Source of the DNA: Hofstenia miamia
Taxonomy: Eukaryota > Xenacoelomorpha > Acoela > Hofsteniidae
Assembly (NCBI GenBank): GCA_900660155.1
Contig: CABFPE010000215.1
Span: 880,215-944,214, forward strand
Direction of reading: 5' to 3'
DNA: 64,000 nt
Numbering within the stretch: position 1 is the stretch's first letter; each line of letters begins with the position of its first letter. Below are positions 35,201-46,700 of the stretch, one piece after another. The translations under genes were made by a program, and so were the position numbers. A model generated the notes under the pieces. That model made no database searches and had not been told where the DNA came from. It worked only from the letters and a program-made list of their open reading frames with translations.

Positions 35201-38200
35201 AAGCAATGTCCGGATTAACTTATTTTCATGAAATTATCAATAATAAAATATTTCAGAAAGGCTTATCACGAAACTAGCCTTTGGTTCAGTTTGATAGATG
35301 AAGGCCACATCAAAATTGTGTATAAACTACTTTAATCTTAACTTGGCAAGCCCAATAAATAGATATTTGCTATGTAAGATTGATTTGTTAATGTCATCTA
35401 TAATTTTAAGTGCTTTTTTACTCCAGGAATATAATTTTTGAGAGAGAAAATTGTCGAATTGCATGTTTCTTGAATGCCCTAATATATCTGCTAAAATTTC
35501 GCTGAGTAGTTCTTGGAATCATACACACCCACAAACTGACACAACTCTGTTAACATTATTATGTGAAAATATTTATTTGTGTTTTTGCTAACTATGAAAC
35601 ACTAAATGTAATGATTTGCAAGCATTAAGGTCAATCAAAGCGTAGCAAAGGTTTTTTTCACGCTGGCATAATACCAAAATAGCATTGATCAAGCAAGGTT
35701 TTGAAACTCCTGGTTTGACAGGGATATTATATAGATGGATAGTACATGCAATTATATAGAAATTTAATAATATTTTGTAGTCTAAAAAGGGCTTACTGCA
35801 GAGATTATCATACTCGCAGTCTACTGAATATCCATCAGGGCATTGAGAGCCCTTAGTGTTGATGTATGCTTCATACGGTGCCTGACCACGGTAATTTCCT
35901 CTAAAAACATCAATTAACTACCAGATTCAGTACTTAGTAGTGAGGAAATTCGTCAACCTTAAATTCCATTGAATGTCGAAACTTAGTGTGATGTCAAGCA
36001 ATTAATTTAAGACGACTTAGTTCTCCCCAAACTGCACATTTTCGAACAATCTAAGCTTAGCAAGTGTTGCTGATCGTGCTCGGAAGAGAAAATTTGTTCT
36101 AAAAATTACTCATGCGTCGGAAGTACTTAAAATTTTTAATTATTTTTAAATGAAAATTCGAGTTTTTATGATAACTTTCAAGTTCGCCCCGATCCTTAAT
36201 GGTCAGAAAATAATCAAAATGTCCAAGGCCTTTGGATAGACGATCCCTGTTAATCGCGGACCTAATTGAGAGATGAATTGCTCCTCTATTCATAAAACAG
36301 CAACGGGTTTTCATATTCATAATTTGTCTGGTTTTACAGCATGATTAGCAAGTAAATTACTGAAGAAATCTGAATTAAATAGATGCAAATTGTTTGCTAT
36401 TATGATTCTCGTCAAATAACAAGGGCAGGTATCTAGTACAATGGTGTCTATAATTTTCGTCTTAAACAAACCTGGTTTGGAATCATACAATACTTTATCC
36501 AATTTTTATAAACTAGTAATGAACAACTTCTAATTCTTCCTAATTAGATGTAGTCTTAAGCTAAATTGATCGGACACCGAGATGGAAATGGTGAACGTAA
36601 TCTGGTTTGCAAACCCAACGTTTAAAAATTGAAACACTTGACCCAAATTTATACTTTCAATAACAATAGAATTAAAGCAAGAGTGTTGAAATTTTAAGAC
36701 ATATTTAAATTCCTGAGTACTGGAAATTATGTAATTATCACAAACCAAAATGTAATAATCGATTCAGTTAAACCGAATGCCAGCAATTTTGGCACCAAAC
36801 AGATAACCTACAACGGGTTAAAACTGTTTATCACAAATAAGAACGATGCACCATATAATTATATAGTTTTGCTTGCGAATGGCTGGTATATATAAATATA
36901 AAACAAAAAATTATATAACCAAAAAAACTATATCAAGAATAACTTCCCCTTGTAAAATTCTTCTTTATTTCACTCCAGAGCAGCCTTAGCCTAAGAATCT
37001 TAGGCTAATAATATTCGTAAATTATTTATAAATATAATAGGTCATATTCTGTAGTCACCTCTGCTACTTTGAAATGTGTATTAGGAAAACTCTTCCCATA
37101 TTTTAGGCATAGCATACTTCATCTCTTAGATTTGATATTTTACAATGTTTTCAAAAAATTCATTTGATCAAAAGTTTGCATAACACTGAGAAAAGGTTAT
37201 ACAAGCATGTATGAGATCATGTTCAAAAAACTTAATTACATAGTTTTCAAATTATATACAAGATCAACAGAAATGAAATAACATATGTTACCCCAGAGTT
37301 CTATCGGAAAAAGCATGAAATATTGGACTAGAAAGAAAAATTAACTTGGTCCTCTACCTTAAGTTATTAATAATTATTTCAAAAATGGGAATGGTAGTTA
37401 GTTGCAATTGTTGATGTTAAAAGTTGTTTTACACGCTTTGATCTTACCAAATTCAAATAGCTTCGGTGAGCAAAATATGGATGATTACGCAAAACTTAAG
37501 TCCAACAAAAAATAGTCAGAACAAAAAAACTGTGAGGGTAAAAATTTGGCTTCATTTTAACTAAAGAGAGAAATCGAGTGAACTTAAATTCAAAATATTG
37601 ATTTGAGTAAACTTTTTAAAAAAAATTCGTCTATATTCTTAATCAATGCTAACATGAGAAAATTATAAACAATTTGTCGTAAAATATTTACAAAAAAATG
37701 ATAGGACTAATTTAAGGTAAGGTAAGCACATAGTAAATAAATTAAGAGTCAAAGCAAATTTATTGCTGTAAATAATAAAAACAACTACTTACGGAGGTGA
37801 ATACTGACAAGCAACTATAGTTCCAGAGGGACAGCTAGTTGCTCCGCAACCCAAGTATTCAGTATTATCCCAAATCATCTTAATACACAAATTAATTTTA
37901 CAAAAAAATAATAGTTATTATAATTAAATATTGCTGAGATTTAAAATATATTGAGCATTAACGAAATTTCCATCTTTAATTTTCATTGGTGAAGTTTCTT
38001 TCAACGTTTTACTAAATTGAGAACTTTTCTATTATGGAATTTATAATATGCATACCAATTGCATGTATTAATATTGGAAAATTTAGAAAATTTATTTTGA
38101 TTATAATCGTTATTCGAATAGAATTTTAAATTGGAAATACAACTGCGACAGTTGGCCTTAGTAGTTTTTCTATAAAATTGATATAATGTAAATTACTTCA

Positions 38201-41200
38201 GTCAATCGAGATGTTTTGCATTTCAAAATACCTGTGTGAAATGACCACAAACTGCTTCATCTGCACACAATTTGGTTGCCCAGTTCCAGTCTTTTACTTC
38301 ACCATACCAACTATCAGCAGCATTCTCTGGGGTTGCATAGTCTTTGACAGAAGTCCAAACTAGGAATATTTGTTTCAGGCCTTCAGTTTATCGCACATTA
38401 ATTTAGGAAAGAACATTTAGATTTTATATAGAAAATATTTTGCCAACATACATTGTAAAACTGGAATTTACAAAATCTATCAAATTTTGCTAAACTTGCC
38501 ATTTGTTGAAGATTAAAATTTATTACTAAATTCAAAAACAGTATAGGTAAGTCATGAAGTACCTCTAAAAAGTAGTATTTTGATGTAAACATGTTAAAAA
38601 AGCCAAATCTTATTTAGTGAAAAAATAGTAAACAGTAAAAAATAAACAGATTTATTAATCGTGCACCCTCATAAGTAAAGTCATGCAGATGCCAATGCCT
38701 AAGGATTGAAATTCTAAAAGCAGATTTCTATTTCCTAGAAAAATACGTATGTTAAGTTTTGTAGCTAAGAAACTTAATAAAAATGCAGATTAATTTCTAG
38801 GCATTTAACACATGTCTATCAATAGAAGAAATAATTTACTGTGCGTTCTCCAAAATCAGCACAGAAGATATTACTTCAAGTTTTTTTCCAAAATATTCCA
38901 ATAATTTTGTTTAGAATGCATGCAGGAAGAGCTGGTAATTAGATAATGATCTTATCAAATCCAAAGAGAATGCTTGCGTCATTAATTTAAGTATAAGTTT
39001 GAAGTAATAGAAGTTATCGCTCAGGAAGATCACATTTTAATTAATTTTAGTCTACAGGAAGGACAAACGTTAAAAAAATTCTAATAAAAAATATGTATTT
39101 TCAAAATAGATTTTGATAACTATACTCCTGTAGATAGGATTAATTAATATACAAAGAATTTTAGATGATTATTGGAGAAATTCTTGTTACATTTGCCTGA
39201 AAAATTTGTTTTAATATTTTGGTAAAATATAGACCTGCAATGTTAAATATACATGAAGAAACCTTTCTGCCATATCATGATTATACAAAAACTTATCTAA
39301 CCTAAGAAAACCAGAAGAGTGCTACCGCTAACCGTAATAATTGTACACATACCCGCGATATATGTATGCTAGGGTAGCACTTTCTTATATAAAATTATAC
39401 CTTTTTATAAATTGCAGAAAAAACTTCCACATCAAAAACAAAATTTAAAAATGGTAAAAAATAACAATATGAAAATTTTAAATTTTTGTAATAAACTAAC
39501 ACACAATTCTCACAGTACAAATCCAATATGTAGAGGTGACAGATAAAAATTTCTAGTTTAAATGTGACAGTAGTTAATTCTTGTACAATTTTTTCCATGT
39601 TTATCACATATGAGGCATGTTGGAGCATAAATTTTGAAATCCTTGCTTAACCCTTAAATACATAAGCTTTTTTCAGACACTTTTGCATAACCAGCGTCAA
39701 TTTGACCCTACTATTGAAAAACCAACGAAGTGCACACAAATTTACATGGTAGTCAACTAATCAATAAGCAATGAAACATTTATAGCAATCCATTTTTAGA
39801 TAATGGTGTCATAATATAATTGGTTCTTTATAATTATGATATCTGTTCATCATCTTCATATCAGTGAAAAAGGAACACTTCCATTTTTTTGAATTGATGG
39901 CAGATGATGACCGTGTCAACGAGGAGCTTGAAAATCGATCATGGCTATTGAGAACACTTCTCATTTTTCTATTTAAAACAAGTGAAGTTGTATGCTTTAG
40001 ATGCAACAGATCGAACAACTGAAGAAACGTTTTTTCGAGAAAAACTCGATGAAGATGGCATGCTCTCTTTCAACTGAGAAAAAAATATTTTTATGCAATA
40101 CAATATTATAAAAATTCTCTAGTGTTCAATGCTAAGTACGTTTCTGTACACTGCAGCGTTAACACAACTGATCACCTGATTCAATGTACTCTTTGTCTAT
40201 TATCATTTTGGCTTTTCAGTTTCTTTATCTATCTTATTAACCGTAGAATAAACGAACAACGTTTGAGAGCATACTTTCGTCAATTAAAGCAACACTTATA
40301 TGATAAAATAATACTTTTGTATTTAGATATGTGTGATCAGCGTCAATTTGAGCCTTTAAAAAATATTTCCAGTCATTGATAGGAAGAAACCAAATTTTAC
40401 TTGCCGTGTTGCGCCATGACCCAAATCTATGGAATATGCAATCGTCTAAAACTCATAACTATCCTTGTACAATTTTCTGTTCATAATATATTAAATGATA
40501 GTTCTAGTTCATCTTTAAAAATACAAATGATTTTTAGAAATAGATTCTCATAGAAATTACATTCCGTTTGTTTAAGAAAATTGTGAAGGCCTGTGGTCAT
40601 CTTCTGCACTTCTACTGACAACTATTTTTCTTCAAACAAGAAATTTACAGGAAATTCTCTGTCAACTCACTAATTTATCTCCTCTATATCATTTTAACTC
40701 AATTCAGATTTAGTGTATGACCATTTTTATTTGTTGTGTTGTTGTTTTCTTATATTTATATCATTGTAGTTACTTCTTCACTTAGTTTTTTCATATTAGT
40801 TTTTTTCAGTCATTGTTATTCTATGCTTTTATTATTTTTTTGTATTACAGGTTAGTTTGTAGTTGATATATATATATATATAACTTTGTAAATATCCCTT
40901 TTTAGTAATATCTGCATATGGCATGTGCACATGGTTTTTTGTAAGTGCTTTCTAGCAGAGAATAAACGCTAATTTATTCATTTGTTCATTAATTATAACT
41001 TAAATATATTCAAGTTTATTTTTCTACAGTATTTCGGGAATGAAATGATTATGGACTTTGTATTAAACGTATTAAAGTCAATTCTACTAACAAAAGTAAA
41101 TGTGAACTGTTACTCACGTGAATTTCAATTGTACCAATTTATTGCATGTTTATTTCAACCCTTATTAGAAGGTATGAAACAATACACATTGACGCACGAC

Positions 41201-43694
41201 TATCAAAATTTTGTTGGCATCAAATTTATGCATATATAAATCAACAGAACATTTCAAAAACAATTATTTATTAAGATTATATTTTTGTAAATATTACAAA
41301 ATATATATTATAATCATAATATAAGATGGCAATGTTTTTACACCGTTTTATTTAACACTAGAAATGCCATTATTCCTTAGGGTTCTTTTTCATAGCGCAT
41401 TTTAAAGTAGAAAATTATGTAAAAGAATGAGAAAAAAATTACACATGCAAATTCAAATGGCAGTTCTAGTGTTAGATTAATATCAAACTGTTTGTATGAT
41501 ACACAATTTAAAATCCTTGGAGAAAAGACAAATTATATAGTAGTATTATTCCTTCTGATTCATCTTCTTTTGAAGCTTCTAAATTTTAGAATAGCTTAAA
41601 CCATAAATAGAGATGGCCCAAAATTATAAGCACTTCCGTCAAAAAATTTAAGAATTTCTATTATCTCAATAATTTCGGTTAGTAGTTTCAAATGAATTAC
41701 ATCCATGGACAGATTTCATTCAAAATCCACCTAAGAAATTGTGCATGCCTATGATTTTGTAAGTATACATCCATAGTAGTTCAGGGGGATACAGAGGAGA
41801 CCTGAACCCCCTCTAAAATAAGAATAGTTCGTTAAATTGGTGCAAAAAGTTTCAAACCAAATTATTTTGTACCAAATAGAGTGCATCAAACTTTTTTATT
41901 CAAATTCAACAATATGGGGGAATTTCATCAACATGCAGTCTCTTCAAAAATTACAAGAAACACTTCTGTGACTTTTCAGAACCCAACACAATTTTAAAAT
42001 TTACTGATTTTAGCAAGATTTTGGCATTTTGGGATGCTTGATTTTCTTGAATTTTATCAAAATATTCAACAAAATTTAACAAGTAGGCACACATTCATAA
42101 TTTCATGTGAACATTTTGTACTTTACTTAATCCTATATCATTAAAAATGCACTAAATATTTCTCATTTGTAGTGCACAATGAAATGCTATAATTTGAAAA
42201 ACAATGTATTCAATTTAGTGCATATTTTCTTGAACACTATTACACAAAAATGTACAGTTGTTTCTAAAAATAATCCTATTTTGTTAAAAAATTTGATACA
42301 ATTATCAATATTATACAGTAATTACAATTTATAAAAAATTCTGTTTGGTCTTGAGAAGATGCCCAAATTGTATACTTGCATTTTTGGAGTCAGTAAATGA
42401 CGGTGAAGTTTACGCATAGTTATGAATTTTAAAAATTAAAACTTCAATACTTTTTAACCAGCTGTAGTATCTAATTATGCAATGAGCATTTGATCTTGTA
42501 TTGGGCCCCAAACTAAAAAATATTTTTGTATCCGCAACTGTAGCAGTTTGTAGTATTGCTTTTAATATTTATCAATGCATTGGTTTTAGCTTTAATACAT
42601 AAACTGTTTTTGATGTTGCTCGAAGTTTATCATTGCAATCATAACTTGCAGTTGATCTATTAAAAATCTTATAAATTTTTTGCATGTGCAATATACAGAT
42701 AAAATACATTCACTTAAAATAGTACCACTGTGTACTCAAAACAAGAAAGTTAAACTATATAGAACACACCTTCTGTTGATTTCCAAACAATATGGTGAAC
42801 CAAAGATTTATACTGAGATTTCTGATCAAAAATTGGACCGGTTGTTTTACCACAGACATAGCAACGTCAAACACTTTTATGCGATTGACGAAGACTTGAT
42901 GACATTTTTATATACCTCTATTTTTGATTGTTGAAAATTACAATATGTTCTCAGCAAACAAATAGTATTCTTCAAAAAATTGGTACTGTTCAGTTTATAT
43001 CTGTATTCCTTTATAATAATATTATTACATACCACACTGCTGAAAATTTGAAAGAAATAAGATTCGACATATTCTTTGTTTTCCAGCTAGAAAACTTACA
43101 CAGATTTTCATCAAATCTATGAACCTAACTTTTCAAGCGATTGTTTGTAGGGATGAAAAACAGAAGTTTTATAACTTTTTAGTTATAGGATTTTTTATAT
43201 ACCTATGGATCAATAAGATACATATTTACACCGGTCTTGCCATCCTCCCAGGTAGTGGAGGCAAGCACATGAATTTGATTGGTTTATTTACAAATATTTG
43301 TTAAATATTTGTACATAAATCACTCAAATTCACAAATTCATGCATTCGCCTCAGCTAAATGCGAGGATGGCAAGGCCTGTGTAAATATGCATCGCCTTGC
43401 TATGGATTAAGTTATTGTATTGTATGCATATCCAATAAAATAACTATTATTGACAATAAAATACATGATTGTTCAAATATAAAAATATGCATGATGTCGA
43501 CAAAATGCAGACAGACATCCTGATAAGGGTTAATCGTATTTAGAGCACTGCGAGTCAGAATATTTTTACTTCGAGTTAAGTCCAGCCAGTCTTTTAAATT
43601 TTGATTCGAGTCGGGTCTTGTCTACGCACATAAAAATGAGCTTACCATTAAATAAAGAAGTTCGCTTGGGATTGGCCAATATTAGTAACTGTAA

Positions 43695-43725
<31 letters not shown>

Positions 43726-46700
43726 GTATATATATGTATATATATGTATATATGTATATGTATATATATATGTATATATATGTATATATATGTATATATG
43801 TGTAAATATATACATATGTATATATATATGTATATATGTGTATATATATGTGTGTATATATATATGTATATATGTGTATATATATATAATTATTAATAAA
43901 TTGATGCCGATGTTAATAAATTTAAGAATAGAAATTCTTAGTACTCGTAGTGCTCTAAGTGTATTACATAAAAAAAATTTTGTATAATATGCATTGTGAC
44001 AATTTTAGTTCAAAACGACTACTTTTTCAGTACTTCCTAGTATGCAAAGCTTGACTGGTAGGCTAAGTTTAAGTCCCGGCCTACCTGTCCTGCTTGGGTC
44101 CATCAAATATTATAAAGAATGTTGATTGTCTCGACATTTGCTTTAAGTGTGGTCAATAAACTGTTGCTACATATATTGTATGGTGAAACAAATGAAGCTT
44201 ACATAAATTTTGCCCAAATGACTTTCTTCTTTGTTGTAACGCAGCCTGCCAATATGCAGGCTTAGTTTTATCGATTCCATGCTTAAATTCGCATCCATCA
44301 GTCCAGTCTTGGGCTGCATCCGCTAGTGCCTTATTCCACTTCTAAATATTTTAAAATATCAAACTTACTTGAATAAAAGCACCTAAATTTTTATATTATT
44401 GTGAAATTCATTGCATATTTTCCATTTTCAGTTTAAAGACATGATAACACGATTAGTTTAGCGTTGAAAATGCTAATCATTGCATATAGAAAAACATCAC
44501 AATTCCAAAACCTGGTTGCCTTAAGTAGGAACTCAGTTTTGCATATTTGTCGAAGCGTACATGATTTTGGCCTGCATTGTTCAAATAATTTTGGAATTGA
44601 AAACTTTTGTAAAACGATAATCCGGTAACAATTTTGGGAGAAAGCAGCGTCTTTTTGCACATAGGAGGTAAACAGTTATCTAATGAGCTAATTTCATCGC
44701 ACTTAGCTGTGAATTCAGTTCATCTGCTAAGCTTTGATATTTATACATACATGTGCTTTAATACATCAGTTTGTGGCTATTTCTGTTGACAAGCATTCAT
44801 AGAAGTTGTATAATTTTTCATAATATAAACTTCTACAGAGAATTGAATTTTCCCAATTTTGTACTGCATAATTTTTCTATCTTTTTGGGACGTTTACTGT
44901 AATTCATGAAAATGATAATGATAATTCCAGTATTAAGTGGTGTTACCTACGATATACATTGTGTGAGGAAACCAGATTGTTAAATAATCAGTTTGGAGGC
45001 CATTTGGCTACCCAGTCAACTGTGTTTGGCAATCCAAATAATGTAGTTAGCGTGGCTGCAGAAGAAGCTAAAGTTATTGTGCAAAGCTTTCAAAATCATT
45101 GAATATAACATCCACAGCTTTTATTTCATTAATAAACTATCAAATAAATATAAATCTTAGTTAAACAATCCGATTAACATTTGATAATTAAAGTAATAAA
45201 TTATAGAAGTATCTACGTCCTAATTATCACGCCAAGGTTCTCCAAGTTTTTTATAGTTATCCAGTGAAAAATCATTAATAAATTCTTAAAAACTTAAACC
45301 TATTTTTTCTTTAGTTAGACTTTGATAATTATTTAATGTGATGCAGATGGAGCAGCGACCCCAGAAATATGCCTATCATTCCGGGATGGCATACAGATGG
45401 GTGTAAATAAGAAAATCTTGATTAGTATGCATTTTGGAATAACAATACTAAGCATCTTTGAAATGTAATACATTTCCCATCATATGACTTTGTGCTAAAT
45501 AATATACTAGAAATTGTTGGGAAAATTTTATATTTTTGATGAAGACTCTGATTTCTTACAAATAATGCATATTCTCCCAAAAACTTAACAACAGCCTCTT
45601 TGACGCGATAATTGAGTAAATTCATGAGGCCAAAGAAACTAATAAATCATTTATTGAAAACAGTTCAAATCACAGACATTCCTATTTGGATAAAAGCTCT
45701 GAAAATTACATTGAGATTTTTGCACTGCACACATTGAGCTCACAGCATTATTTTTTACATGGGGTGACTACAATTACGTGGCAATATCTGACAAAGTTCG
45801 TACTTTTACAAAAACATTCTATTATATTAAAATTTGTTTTAAAAGCTTTATTTAAATATTTCCTTACTTTTTTCATGTCGTTTAAATGGAATTTTGTATA
45901 TTTCTTCATAGTAGATGCTATACATGTATGTACATTTTGAAATGAATTTTTTGAGTTATGTATATGTATGTATTAGTCTAACATGTACATTTCATAAAGT
46001 TGGCAGTGCAGAGTCATAAGCATATGTATCTACCAGGATAAGTCATTCCCACTAAACATAGAACTGTTGTAACGACGTCGTTTTTGTGATGTATTGGCGT
46101 TTAATAGGCGTTGAATTGTTTGAATGGCGTTTATAGTGCGGATTAGTGGCGGTGTATAATTCGGTCTAGCAAAAAATATTTAAAAATAAGAATAATTTTA
46201 GTATTATGACAATTTGAAGATAAATTTTTTAAAAACTCCATTTTTATTGATATTTTGTCGTTTTATTGTGAAAAGACGTTGTTTTGTAATGTCGTTTTAG
46301 TGCTGTTATTATGTCGTTCAGCGACGTCGTTTCGACATTTCTATGTTTACTGGGTTTGCTGCGCCAAATTTCACAGACTAATGTATTTCTAGATTGTGTT
46401 ATATTCAAATAGAAACCTCTAGATTTAAATTCAAAGAAAAAACTACAGTTCTTCTTACTTGCGCTGCATCCATTCTCCAAACTTTCAAATATTCCAATTC
46501 ATGTCCATTCAGCAAAAATATTTAAAATGCAATTAATAGTAATTTTAATGAAAGAACATAAGTTCAGCTTACGCTTGTTTTAAACTTTCCTTGATTCGAT
46601 ATTTTAGGAAGTTGATTTTTAAGCAAAATGTTTCAGCACTTTCTAGTAATTCTAACAATTTGTTCCAATTTGAAATACATTCTACAACAATATAAAAGTT

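Noticed and set aside
39647..43533. A complete 3.9-kb piggyBac element from TTAACCC to GGGTTAA
   Set aside because: The ends share only about six bases, no transposase core is present, and other repeats are nested inside; only the left-end remnant is reported.
43618..43987. Tyr/Ile-rich ORFs
   Set aside because: Translation of a TA/GTATA microsatellite.
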